In this document: positions 30,271 through 41,675 of the stretch, piece by piece
How positions within the stretch are numbered: the first letter of the stretch is position 1
How the letters are laid out: every line of letters begins with the position of its first letter
Assembly: GCA_012932865.1 (NCBI GenBank)
Contig: SAXG01000113.1
Span: forward strand, 30,239-94,238
DNA from: Amylostereum areolatum
Taxonomy: Eukaryota > Basidiomycota > Agaricomycetes > Russulales > Stereaceae
Length of the DNA stretch: 64,000 nucleotides
Reading direction: 5' to 3'
Notes under the pieces: generated by a model
Told to the model about the DNA's origin: nothing
Databases searched by the model: none
The model's input: the letters and a program-made list of their open reading frames with translations, nothing else
Translations under genes and position numbers: made by a program

Positions 30271-31494
30271 ATGGATGCAGACGATGTTAAGCAGGAGTTT
30301 TGCGATGTACTCGGGGACATGACGAAGAGTATGGCCTCCGTACGCGAACTCATCAAGACTCTTCGTGGAAAGTACGTGCTGCTTCAACCTGCCTTACTCT
30401 CCCCATCTGTTGTCTTCACTCTACTTATCAAACATCGTAGACAGACAACCACGACCGACTTCGACTTCAAGGATGGTATCTCCCTCCTTTCCCTCAAGCA
30501 CCACGTTTTGCTCTCGTACATGCAATCATTGGTCCTCCTAAACGCACAACGTGCATTGGGCCACGCTTTGTCCGAACATGGACCACCGTTGGCTCCGTTC
30601 AGCTCTGCAGAGCGGGAGCAGCGCGGATCAGCACCTGGGGACTTTGTCGATGCTGTCGTCGAGGGCCGCCTTGTGCTCGAAAAGACGAAAATACTTGAGG
30701 GCCGGATGCGGTATCAGATCGAGAAGCTCGTCCGACTGGCCGAAGAAGCGCCGACGCAAAATACGCTCAACGGTACACTTCTCTTTCTCCACATCCATAC
30801 GAGACATCTGCGGTCTGACCTGCTAGTAATTATAGACCCGCTCGCGTTCAGGCCGAATCCGCAGGCCCTCATGGGCGGCGAGGCCAGCGACGAGGAAGAT
30901 GAAGACACGGGCGGCGCGGATGGTCGTAATGGAATTTACCGCCCGCCCAAGCTCGCACCGATGCCTTACACTGACGCCCGCGGGAAGGACAAGGGTCGGC
31001 GCGCACCCGTGCCCTCGACTCTCGCGTCTCTCGCCCACCTCGACCCGACGGCGCCGTACGTGGAAGCAGCCTCTGGCTTGGGTTCGGCGCCCACGCAACG
31101 CAGCGGGCGCGCGAGGGAGATCGCGCGAATGACTGAATTCGAGGAGGACAACATGACCAGGTTGGTAATGAAGAAGTCAGAAGCGCGGAGGAGGGTAAGG
31201 GACGAAGAGGACATTGCTCTCGGGGGAAGTGGGCTGGGTGGCGGTAGGCACGCGCTCGGTGGAGGATTGGATGATGAGTTTGCAGATGTGCTTCGGAGCG
31301 TTGGGAGAGGTGGACGCGGAGGAGATGGGTATGAGGAACTTCGGGCGAGAGGGAAGAAGGAGGGCGTGCTTGCGAGAGCGAGAACTCGGAAGAGGGAGGA
31401 CGACGGGATGGTCGACGAGGGGCCGAGGATGAGGAAGAAAAGCCGGTTTGAGAAGGAGACGAAGGCAGCGAAAAAGAGGACCGGGAAGAAGTAA
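30271..31494 (+). CDS. lcp5: Lcp5/neuroguidin, Sas10/Utp3-domain U3 snoRNP factor
   Basis: Nucleolar protein of the small-subunit processome, needed for 18S rRNA maturation. The Sas10/Utp3/C1D domain covers the N-terminal part, with FKDGISLLSLKHHVLLSYM and MRYQIEKLVRLAEE, followed by DPLAFRPNP, typical of this family. The C-terminus is highly charged, with acidic runs and a basic tail (RMRKKSRFEKETKAAKKR). Two introns are inferred: 30372-30440, which is 69 nt and keeps the frame open, and about 30773-30833, also in frame. The start at 30271 (MDADDVKQEFCDVL) fits the family. Divergent from the gene at 28151-29772. Confidence 0.88.
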   Translation: MDADDVKQEFCDVLGDMTKSMASVRELIKTLRGKYVLLQPALLSPSVVFTLLIKHRRQTTTTDFDFKDGISLLSLKHHVLLSYMQSLVLLNAQRALGHALSEHGPPLAPFSSAEREQRGSAPGDFVDAVVEGRLVLEKTKILEGRMRYQIEKLVRLAEEAPTQNTLNGTLLFLHIHTRHLRSDLLVIIDPLAFRPNPQALMGGEASDEEDEDTGGADGRNGIYRPPKLAPMPYTDARGKDKGRRAPVPSTLASLAHLDPTAPYVEAASGLGSAPTQRSGRAREIARMTEFEEDNMTRLVMKKSEARRRVRDEEDIALGGSGLGGGRHALGGGLDDEFADVLRSVGRGGRGGDGYEELRARGKKEGVLARARTRKREDDGMVDEGPRMRKKSRFEKETKAAKKRTGKK

Positions 31495-31648
31495 ATCTTC
31501 TAAGTACTCGATTCGAATCACATACTTCTGTTGCAAGACGCAAGCGACCTTTTAGGAGTAGGCATTGAAGATGATACAATCGCTGTGTGGAATATCAGTA
31601 AGTAGTGTTATAGTACAGTGTGACGATACATTTGGTCTCGGGTCCAAA

Positions 31649-32207
31649 TCATATGTCAAAATCGTCGTCGTCGTCGAGCTCTCTCCTTTGGAACTGGAAG
31701 AAGCGTGAAGAGGTGAGAAAATGGATGAACAATACGCGACTAAGTGCTTACCACGACTGCACCCTTTTTCACTGTCTTCGAATTCGCCTCTTCCGCCTGA
31801 GTAGAAGGGTTCGCTTGCGAAGTGTATCCTCGATCGATGAAGTACGCACCTGCTCGAGCAGGTCGATGAGCTGGGCCTCACTCACGCGACCGCGAAGTTG
31901 GCCCGTTTGCGCCATTCGCAGCAAGATCGACTCAACCTGCCGCGAGCGATCCGGTGATACGAGTGCAATACGAGCGACTGCAAGTAGATGGGTGAACGAT
32001 CAGACCATAATGCGGGCGAAGGGGGTACGCACGCCGTTCGCGGGCGGCGGAATCGAGGACGGTCGCGAGGAGATCGTGCCGCATCTGCTCTTCGGACTGC
32101 TGTTTGGCCTCGTCTTCCTGGCCTCCCCCGCCACCAGGAGGACCTCCAGACTGCTGGAGCTGTTGCATGCGCGCCGCGCGAATCGCCGCAAGTTCAGGGT
32201 CGGCCAT
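31649..32207 (-). CDS. PDCD5 (TFAR19) family protein
   Basis: Small conserved DNA-binding/chaperonin-associated protein. It starts MADPELAAIRAARMQQLQQS at 32207, then a Gly-rich stretch. The helical core is HDLLATVLDSAARER and VARIALVSPDRSRQVESI, then GRVSEAQLIDLLEQ, and after an intron AEEANSKTVKKGAVV. The C-terminus after another intron is FQFQRRELDDDDDFDI, the usual acidic end. Three introns are inferred. The full length of about 125-130 residues matches the family. It is divergent from Not4, with 232 bp between start codons. Confidence 0.9.
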
Positions 32208-32439
32208 GGCGAGGACAAGGGAGTGGTTGTGACGGGTTTCAGTGACGGGGGCTGGGGATCTAAGACGGTTTTGAGGCCGAAAGTGTTCCTTTTTTGGCTT
32301 TCGGAGTTTGAACCTGTGGGAAAGGGCCTCATTGTCGCGTCTGTGCTTGTCGCTCCGTCGTTCTTTCAATCCTGCTCGCTGTCTTCATCGTCCTCCCGCC
32401 GCACGATCGATTCTCATTCCCCCCTCGCGTTCAACCTCC

Positions 32440-35400
32440 ATGTCCTCTCTCAAACTGCACCCCTCCCTCCCGGCCCCCGTCGTTCATGCCAGCGTCGCTC
32501 TCCAATCCAAGTCGCAAGTTTTGACCGGCGTTCAAGACGCGTATTGGAGCGACGAAGAGGTCCTTATCATCTTTCTCATCGTCTCTCTCGTCGTTCTCAG
32601 TGCTTCTCACACCGCAGGACGCAGCAGAATGCCCTCTCTGCCTTGAAGAAATGGACGTCTCTGACCTCCACTTCAAGCCTTGTCAGTGCGGTTACCAGGT
32701 GTGCCTCAGATCCGAACCTCCGTTTTTGTTCTCCTCTCATGCTCGGTCCTCGACAGATCTGTCGTTTCTGCTGGCACCACATCAAAGAGAACTTGAACAA
32801 CAAGTGCCCCGCATGCCGACGCGAGTACTCCGATGAAGCTGCCCAGCACAAGCCCGTCAGCAGAGAAGAGTGAGTGGCTTTCCGGCTTTTCTGAGCCGTC
32901 CGAGCACCTTTTGACACCGCCCTGTCTTTCTTTCGTGAACGTAGCCAACGACGCCTCAACCAACAGAAGAAACAACGGGAACGGGAGCGCAAGGATCTTG
33001 ACGCGCTTGGCAGGCGCCACCTCGCAAACGTGCGAGTCGTGCAGCGTAACGTGGTATACGTTGTCGGCATCGGTCCGCGATTCGCGAAGGAAGAGGTGCG
33101 CATACGGCTTGCCCTTCCTTGTTCTTTGACTAATGGGTCCTACTCTCCAGCTTATATCTACGCTTCGCTCCAACGACTACTTCGGCCAGTACGGTCGCAT
33201 TTCAAAGATCGTGCTAGTGAAGCGGACACCGCCAGGAGGTCAAGCACCGGTCGTGGGACTGTACATCACTTACCACCGCCGTGAAGACGCCGCAAGATGC
33301 ATCACTGCTGTCGATGGATCCGCATCGCCTGGCGGAGGAAGCGACATTATGCGCGCCAGCTATGGTACAACTAAATACTGCATGTCCTTCCTTCGGGGAG
33401 TCAACTGTCCCGACCACAGCTGTATGAACCTCCACGAATGGGGTGACGAGAAAGATTGCTTCACTAAGGAGGACCTTGCCACGCTGTGCGTCCCCACCGT
33501 CCCTGTGCGCTCTTTTGGTACATCAGCTGACCATGACCAACATACAGTCAACATGCCATCAAGGACTCCGAAGTCACACGCAAGACAGTCGTGCTAGGGA
33601 AGAAAGCAGACGACTCGTCAGGTAAGTTGAAGGTTTCCCTCAGATCGATCGTCGTTTACTTATGTGACCGAGCAGCGCGCTTGCCGCGTTCCGCTTCCTG
33701 GGCTAAGACAGCTCACGATCGTACCTCGGCGTCGACTGCTCTGCACAATCACACTAACACCAGCGCGGCATCCACGCGACAGCCTCGCCGTGGAGAGAAA
33801 CCTGTACGATCACGTGCTGGAGCATCGACTACCGTCGAGCCCATCTCGTTGGAGTCCCATGCCGTCACCTGGAAAGTTAAGGAGGCCAAGCCAGCGAAGG
33901 CATCGTCGGTTGCTTCTTCCTCTCGACCATCCACGCCTGCAGGCATACCACGGTCGACTACGCCTGCAACGACTACTGCGACTCTCAAAGCGACAAAACG
34001 GAAGCCATCCCCGCCGCCTCTGCCACCACCTCCACCACGATCACCGACAGTCGAGTCAGATGCAGACTCCGGATCTGGATCACAGGGCGCTCCCACTTCA
34101 TCTGCGTCTCCGGCACCCTCTACACCTGCCATTCCTCCCGGTCTTCCCGCGGTTCCTCCCGGGCTCTCCGCGCCACCCGGTCTGCCCCCGCCCGGAAGTC
34201 GTGCACCACAAGGTCAATCGTATCAGATGTCCACGCAAGTCCAGGCGTTACTTAACGACGTCAAAGCGCGGCGTGAGTCCGGGCAACCTCAAACAGGTGT
34301 CAGTCCCTTCCCGGATTTCGACCGGACACTGCAAACTCTCAGCGAGAGCAATGGCCAGTTTGGCGGGTTCAGCTTCAATTTGGATCCCAAACTTGCAGCG
34401 GCGGAAGTGCCTGAAGTCGAGAACGGAGAAGCTGGAAGTCCCTTCCACGGGTCGTTCATGGATGCGTTCCCTGCTCTTCGCAACGCCTCTTCCCCTAGTC
34501 CTCTTCTTGGCCCGCCTGGCCTCGGATATCCACATAATCCCGCGCGATCCATCTACGATCCCCTTGCTGCCCGACAATCTCCTGCACTTAGCCAGGCATC
34601 GCCGACGCTTTCTTACACAGGCTCATTCAACCCGTTCGCGGAGAGCTCCGAACCGGATCCAGCGGCGATGCGCCGAGCAACGCTTGATGACGATTCGACC
34701 AGGAAGATGTCCCGGTTCGGGTTTGCGAGAAACGGTCGACAGGGTGGCGTAGCAAGCGCAGGTGGAAACGTGTCCTCGACGTCAAGTCCGAGGGTAGCAT
34801 CGACTCCTCTCAGCGCCAGTGCGAGCGAGAGCATGGGCCAAGCGACCAACAGTACCAATAGCATATACGACTCCGCTGCCTCGGCATGGTCTGCATACCA
34901 ACACCCCCCTCCCCCTCCCCAAGCACAACATCACCAATACCATCAGAATGCCGTGTCGAGCACGAATTCGCCCTTAACGGCCCATGCCCAGGCCTTTTCT
35001 CCAATGCCGCAAGCGGGCCGGTACCACGCATTCGAGCAAGCTGGCGTTAGCGAAGCAGTGCTGAGGGACTTCCTTACAGCGAGTCAGCAGCAGCAACAGC
35101 AGCAGCAGCAGCAGCAGCAGCACCAACAACAGCGCGCCAATGCCACACGGGCGAGTAGTGCAGCACTCCCTGGTATGAGGTCCATCTTTGTATGATATAC
35201 TGGTCTATGTTTGTTGATTGTTTCCGTCTGTCTTTCCCCCATTCCGAATTGTGCTCCTGTACTATTCATGTTGTAATTTGTATTGGCATGTTTCCTTCTG
35301 GACGGTGCAGATCAAGAGCATATGGGGCCACAGTACAGGTACAACCCAGGTCAACCTTTCTCCGACCCAGCAATTATGTTAGCGAGTTTCGGGACACCCA

Positions 35401-37321
35401 TGGATTCGCGCTTCCAGGGGCACAGCCACAACCATGGACAGAACGGCGCGATGGACGCGTATACCACCCAGTATACGAATGGTCCTCCAGGTATCTCGTA
35501 TCCACCGCCTGGTCTCTCTCCAAGTCCTGTTACCAACACGGAGTTGGCTGCAGCACGCGGTGAGTACAACTCTGTTTGTTTGCGAGGCTGGGAGTTTTGA
35601 GTTTGTCGATGGAGTACTGAGTGCCGTGCGTCCTTGGGATGGAACGTTCGCCGTCGGGTTACCTTGGCTCAACGCTTCGATTACCAGTAGCATGGTGCTC
35701 GCACTTCGTTGACTTCTCTTGCTCATCAGTTCTCTCGTCTTTCTTTGGCACGAATCCTCCCTGTTTTCTTCCTCTATCTATCTGCTTTGATCACATCTCT
35801 TAATAATTTTGACCTGCTCGTGCAGTGCAGAGCCCCCTTTCGCCTGCCCCGTCTCCTCCGTCCCCCCTGCTCTCCTCGTCCGATTTCCCCGCGCTGACGG
35901 CGCAGCCTCCACAGCCGTCTACCAGCATTACCTCCGACCCGCTGACCGCGCCGGCAGGTGAATCGGTCGCGGACGACAAGGCTGCACAACGGGCGGCCAA
36001 AAAGGCGGCGGCTGCGGAGCGCGCGGCGGAGAGGGCACGCGTAGCTGCCGAGAAGAAAGTGGAGAAGGAGAAGGAAAGGTCAGAAAAACGGGCGGAGAAG
36101 GAGAGGTTGGAGAAGGAAAGGGTAGCGAAGGAGCAGGAGGAGAAGGAGCGTGCCCATCAGGAGCGACAAGAGAGACTCAAGGCGGAGAGGCTGGCGAAGG
36201 AGGCGGTAGAACAGGAGCGAAAGGACAAGGCAGCCAAGGAGAAGGAAAGAGCTCAACAGGCGAAGGATAAGATCGCCGCTGTCGTTATGGCAGATGCTGC
36301 GACCCCTCGCAAGTCCCGACCAGCCCAGGCGTCGAAGGCGAACCCCCCTGCTTCCGCGCCTGTTGAGCCAAGCCAAGCTCCCCTTCTGTCCAAAATGCCG
36401 AAGAAGAATCGTCCTGTTACGAAGCCTATTCGGATCCCGAAGGAGGACGAGTCCGTAGCCGAGTCCACTTCTGCCCTCGAATCTGCCGTTACGTCCGACG
36501 CCCCCCAGTTTCCAACGGACAGGACAGGCAGTGGCGCCAACTCGATTTCCAGTGGCTCCCGGGCCTCGTCGGTCGATTTCTCAAAACCTATGGCCCTCGC
36601 GGACATCCTGGACCAAATCGACGAGCTGAACCCTCAGATGGATCTTCCCAATCACCCCTTTTTCGATCTGCAAAGTATCAACCCTACTTCGAAGATGCCT
36701 CTCGAATTCGCGCCTCTCGTTCACGCCCTGTCTGCATTGTCGGTGGGCGGCGGGTCATTTGCCAACAGCATGCCGTCGGGCTCGATCGACAACGCGGTGT
36801 CGTCATTCCAGCAATTGCTCGAGACGCTCACACAGACCATCTCGGACCTGCTTCGACTACTCCCACGCACTACCTGGGATGACAGCTCGTCTTTCGATGG
36901 CGTGCTGCGTGACATGCTCAAGGGCGACGACTTCTTGGATGGCGAAGGCGAGGAGGGCGCTGGCAAGGACGAGGTCGCGGTGTTAACCCTTGCTCTCGAG
37001 CGGCGGGCGCGTTGGATGGAGGTCCAACTGTCCAAGCTGGAGGAGCTCCATCGGGACATCAACACGGCGGCCGTACGCGCGGTCCTCTCGTTCAACGACA
37101 ACGGTTGGGATGCACATGGATCCTTGCCGAGGGTGGGGAACACACTCCAGAAGTTCGACATGCTGGGTATGATGGACGAGGGAGGGGTAATACACCCGAT
37201 GACGGCGGACGAGCTCGAAGCTAAACTCCAGGCGGCGAAGGAGGCGGCGAAGTACGCAGAGGCGGACGTGAGGGAGGTGATGGAGAAGATGCAAGTAGTG
37301 AGGCCTGTGGGTGCGTTTTGA
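32440..37321 (+). CDS. not4: Not4/CNOT4, RING E3 ubiquitin ligase of the CCR4-NOT complex
   Basis: Ubiquitin ligase acting in mRNA turnover and co-translational quality control. The first exon starts MSSLKLHPSLPAPVVHAS at 32440. The C4C4 RING runs ECPLCLEEMDVSDLHFKPCQ and ICRFCWHHIKENLNNKCPAC. Then come a coiled region, an RRM (NVVYVVGIGPRFAKEE, ISTLRSNDYFGQYG), and a CCCH finger (YCMSFLRGVNCPDHSC, H in NLHEWG). The rest is a very long low-complexity tail rich in Pro, Ser and Gln with a poly-Gln tract. After introns near 35195-35310 and 35560-35825 it continues with a Lys/Glu-rich coiled coil (about 35960-36270) and a helical C-terminus ending VVRPVGAF. Up to the RRM/finger the assignment is firm. 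That the 35825-37321 ORF is the same gene follows from open splice joins and the absence of another start. Confidence 0.88.
35085..35132 (+). repeat. Poly-glutamine CAG/CAA tract in Not4
   Basis: Sixteen codons encode twelve Gln, one His and three Gln. The CAG run is nearly pure and is a candidate length-variable microsatellite. Confidence 0.9.
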
Positions 37322-37757
37322 GAGTGGAATGATGGGCAATGGGCAGTATGCAAAGCCAGTGGTATAATTTTTTTCAATTTGATATAATGAATTTCTTCCT
37401 CCATCATCGGCGTTTCATACGTAGGTCCAGTGTGGGATGAAAGTGGTGTAGGTTTGAGGGGGGATAATGCCGGGTTTGTCTGATTTGTTTCTTCTGGTGC
37501 TCGGAGCAGGCTGCCTAGCGGAAACACGCATCGCCGGTTCAATGCCAATGGTCATCTCGTGGTGAGTTACTCCCTGGCTCTTGCCGACAGGACGCGTCAT
37601 CTCATAAGTTTGGAAGGGCGCCTTGTTATACAGAACAACATGGTCAGACTCCGACGAGAACATCCTATCCGGTGTTTCTGGACATTTGAGCCTCTGAGAA
37701 GCGTCATCCTTCTCACATTCTCCCGCCTACCGATATTGCCTTGCGTCGTCGTGGACT

Positions 37758-37781
37758 CCCCCCCCCCCCCCCCCCCCCCCC
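37758..37781. repeat. Poly-C homopolymer, 24 bases
   Basis: An uninterrupted run of C between GGACT and AGGCAGCAC. Such a run may be a true G-quadruplex-forming site on the other strand or an assembly artefact in length. Confidence 0.85.
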
Positions 37782-38483
37782 AGGCAGCACACCGACAAGA
37801 AGAGCCAGTGCGCTTGGTACGAGATCCCGCAGGTCACGCACCGTGGGATGGACTCGAATGGCCGACGGGACCAGTGCATCCTCATTTACGGTTTGTACAG
37901 CAAGACAGGAAACTTCTGTCCATCGCGCGCCTTCCGGATCCCTTTGCCCGCATCCCGAACAAATGCGGTTTATATTCTACCTGCGCAATGGCGCCTCAGA
38001 CGAAACATATGCGGGGTTGACACGACTTACGCGCGGACCTCGGGTTTGGTTCCTCTGACCTGTGCACAGCAAGATCCCTCGGGCCTTAAAGGACAGCGAC
38101 GGCATGCCCATCTTCCGCCCCCACCCCCACCGTCTCCTGTCCAGCGACCGTTTCGTCCTGCACCCCCTTCGCTTCGACCTACTCTTCCCCCGCTAGTACA
38201 CTGTGATCATCTATGTGTGCGCGTTTCTTTCGGCCGTGTGTATTACAGTAAAATGGACAGTCGACTGAGAGAGAGGAAAACGTCTTGTTGCGCCGCCGTG
38301 TGCCGCTGCCATCGAGAAAATCTTATCGAGGGGAAGTGGACTTCGAAATGAGGAAATGAGGTCTGAGCTACTGGATTTCTTGTGAGCCGTAGATGTGAGT
38401 GTACGGCGAAATAAGTACAGTACACGCACCACACTACGCACGTATCGAGATTCGAGCTGGAGATGTCAGTGAAGGTCAAGCTG

Positions 38484-38627
38484 AAAGAGTGCACGTGATA
38501 GAACTTGTCCTACTCATACAACCCGCCTCCCTTCCGCACTACCATACTGCTGCCGCATTTAGTCATAGGTACTTGACGCGGGATATAAATGTATTTAAAA
38601 TAAATAAAAAAAAAGAGTGCACGTGAT
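38484..38627 (+). mobile_element. Short A-tailed retroposed insertion with 16-bp target duplication
   Basis: AAAGAGTGCACGTGAT occurs at 38484-38499 and again at 38612-38627. The 112 bases between them end in an A-rich tail (AAAATAAATAAAAAA) directly before the second copy. A long target duplication plus a 3' A-tail is the signature of target-primed reverse transcription by a LINE-type machinery, as for SINEs and processed transcripts. I see no tRNA or snRNA similarity in the insert. Confidence 0.7.
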
Positions 38628-39748
38628 GCGGGAACGCGTGTCGCGTCAACTTGAATTGAGCGCGTTTCTTGTTTCTTCCTCCAGGGTTTACTCGTTACGA
38701 CAAGTTGAACTTGAAAACACTGGGTGCTCAACTGGTGCCCAAACGCGTGTATCCTATTCTCTACGACGCCTCCGTCTGTAACACTCTATACGAGGGAGAC
38801 GGAGGGACGGCCCCCCCTACACCCGAGATGCGACGCACTGCACCACGGCTCCCAGAGCGAATGACATCCACATCCCAATGATGCATCCACCCCCCTCTCC
38901 TTCCCGGCTGCCCCACCTACAACTGTGGTCACCTCAGGACATCCAGTAGGGTCATGCATATGCAACTGCGAGAGCGGAAACAAGACGAGAAAGCAACACA
39001 GTGGCGGCATCGCCGTCAGATGTGCCAAACGGAGGACCCAGCCGCGAGGTCAGACAACGCTCCCGTATCCTCGCTTACTCGGAGAGCAGAATGCGCTACC
39101 CTGGCTGAGGGTTCTCCTGGGTGATGCCCACGTTCTGAACATACTGGCTAAACACACGTACGATATATTCGACATCTACGAGTCGCGCCCCTTGGTATGG
39201 CCGAAGCTCCCTACATAACTCACGTGGAATCCCACATGTATAATACTTCGTATGCCTGAAATGAGACTGAACGGCATGACCACCATGCACTGACCGAATG
39301 TCCTTTGGCATGGACCCACCGCCAACCCGTATTGACTGACTGGCTCCTCTTTATGCGGCGGGTAGAGAACTTTAAATGCAGTTAATTCGCCCAATGTTGT
39401 CGGAGGAGTCCGGGTGGCGCGACCGTGGCGGCATCGTGATAACCACTCGAAACCTGGCAGTTCCTGAAGGGGACCCCGCCTTGTACTCTATCTATCTATC
39501 TATCTGTCATCACGAAATCCTCCCCTCCAGATACCTCTGCAGGCTGCTCCCAACCACTTTTCAGACCTCATAGACCTCTGATCTTTGTTCGCGCGGATGA
39601 CAATTTCAACCCTACTGCTGAGGGCAGGCCGCGAACGCGAAGACCACCCATCGGCGGCGCCGGCACTGCCGTCCCCAGACTACCCAGACCCGACAACTAC
39701 AAGCCCCCGGCCATCATCACATCCAACAGCTTCATCTCTGTAAATTCC

Positions 39749-40786
39749 ATGTTCACCACTGAAGAACCCCAAACGTCTTATCTAGGAACAATGCCTACTA
39801 CGCCTCAGACCCCCAGGCCGACTCTCGTGAGATGGGCCCCCGTAGCCCTTGCCCTAGACGCAACGCCTTCCATTCTACGCACTCCTGCTCTGTCATACCA
39901 TCACTCCTCTACTTCGAACTCCCATCCACACTCTCCGTTCTCCCCGCGTACACCCCTTGATCTCGCTTCGAGCCGTCTGAACCCCGTCTCCAACCTCAGC
40001 TCCGGACCCCTCGACGACAACGAAGGCAAGAGGTCTACAACGCAAACATCATACAACCACGACGACATAAAGAAGCTATCGGACACGTCTTCGTCAGAAA
40101 TAGTCATACACAGCACGCCAGAACTCGAAAATCAATACGCACCGTCATCCCTCTTAGTTTCCCCTAGCCCGAAACCCCCCGACTCGCAGCAAAACGCACG
40201 GTTGCTCCCCTCCAAGTCCACGACACTTACACACGCACGCCCAGAGCCTCGGCAGTTGTTTACAGCGCATACATCCACCTCATCTGCGCAGAAATCCCCC
40301 AGCCCCCCGCCCCCCGTTCTCGCTCCTCCCGCGCATATATCCACCTCAAAAGTCCCTACCGCTTCCCAAAATCCGACACAAGCATCACCGCTTACTCCTC
40401 CGTCTGAACCTGACGCGTTCGCTCCCGTCGAAGAGACGACCACCACGAGGAGAGCAAAGCGCAAGTCCAAAGACCGACGTCTGTGCGACGCGATCGAATC
40501 CTTTACTCGTCCTCACCGTCGCGGGGGGACCGAAACGCTTCTTCTCTCTCTATTCGCCGAGGACGCGTCGCCGCGCACCAAATCGCTCGCAGCGCAGGTC
40601 GTTCGCGGTGGCCGCTTGGGAGACATCTTGGACCTCGTCTGGAACTCGAGCTGTTCGGCCCAAGAGCAGATGAAGATGTGGATAGCCCTTAAGTCCCTCA
40701 GTCCTGCTGGAGATGCCTTCTCAGACACCTTGGACGCTCTCGTCGACGAGCACGCAGGCCGCTCGAGCAACTGTCTTTCACCGTAA
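39749..40786 (+). CDS. Hypothetical Pro/Ser-rich protein, 345 residues
   Basis: A single-exon ORF from MFTTEEPQTSYLGTMPTTPQ. Residues 1-240 are low-complexity Pro/Ser/Thr with several S/T-P sites. From about residue 245 (RRLCDAIESFTRPHRRGG) the sequence becomes globular and helical (TETLLLSLFAEDASPR, QEQMKMWIALKSLSP). No family is recognised. There may be an extra upstream exon, since an ORF starts near 39597. The codon use and the folded C-terminus support a real gene. Repeated S/T-P motifs would suit phospho-regulation, but that is inference. Confidence 0.6.
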   Translation: MFTTEEPQTSYLGTMPTTPQTPRPTLVRWAPVALALDATPSILRTPALSYHHSSTSNSHPHSPFSPRTPLDLASSRLNPVSNLSSGPLDDNEGKRSTTQTSYNHDDIKKLSDTSSSEIVIHSTPELENQYAPSSLLVSPSPKPPDSQQNARLLPSKSTTLTHARPEPRQLFTAHTSTSSAQKSPSPPPPVLAPPAHISTSKVPTASQNPTQASPLTPPSEPDAFAPVEETTTTRRAKRKSKDRRLCDAIESFTRPHRRGGTETLLLSLFAEDASPRTKSLAAQVVRGGRLGDILDLVWNSSCSAQEQMKMWIALKSLSPAGDAFSDTLDALVDEHAGRSSNCLSP

Positions 40787-41675
40787 TTCTCACTCAACCG
40801 GGCTGTTGCCAAAGAGAACATAGCCAATAAACTCGCGCAGACTTTGACACGGTGTACATAATTCCATTTCACAACCGATGGTGCATGAGGACTCAGCTCA
40901 CTGCCATACGATAAGCCATGATACATATGATACGGTCGAGATATAACAAAGAGGCCATGACAATGACAAGTTTGTGCACTGGGGCCGGAATGATTTGTGC
41001 CATTTTGCGAGTGAGAACCACACTCTCCGAAACAGGGTCCAGCTACGATCCATCAAAAGAGATTCCATCCAAGTCCAGTTACTGTCAAAGGAGGATGTGC
41101 GGTCCTATGGGAAAGCACACAGGTGGTCCCGGCCAGTACTCAGCGTTATTAATGGAGAGATATAATACACAAATCGTGGCTCGTCTGGCTTCAGTCGTTT
41201 GAAGACACAGATAGAAGGTACTGGAATTTAGGATACACGCCAAACATCGAATATCGGGCGCCTGTGTACCCAATTCTGCAACCAAAAGGCACAAGTGAGT
41301 AGATCGGTCCAAGGGGATGGATGGACCTTGATGCTTATGAAGTCGACGTTGTAAGGCGCGCAGGCCTCAGTTGTCTGGCGGAATTCACTGTCACAAATTC
41401 TTGGCACGGAACAATAGCCATATGAAGGTCAAGTGAGCGAGGATAGATAAGTAGAGGGGATACATTCGGATACCAGATGCTGGCAAGTCAGATGAGTTTA
41501 GACTCAAGCGAAAATCTAGATAGACTTCGTCCACGACTCCATCTAAGGGCCCCCGCGGACGTTAGCTTAAATAGGTTATATAGTAACGGTAGGCATCCTC
41601 ACCTGCTGTATCCCCACAGCTAATCACGCCGAATGAGAAGACAGCGTCCCCCACACCGCTCCTACCCTGTCTTTC
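40787..41675. other. Intergenic
   Basis: Downstream flanks of two convergent genes. No conserved content is seen. The BTB gene may extend into this stretch by one more short exon. Confidence 0.45.

Larger units (their letters stand above)
37322..39748. other. Intergenic with poly-C tract and a small A-tailed insertion
   Basis: No recognised gene in 2.4 kb. Small frames (37559-38020, 38925-39218 and others) have no domain. The stretch contains a run of 24 C (37758-37781), an insertion with a 16-bp target duplication (38484-38627) and a TCTA microsatellite (about 39487-39505). Confidence 0.5.
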
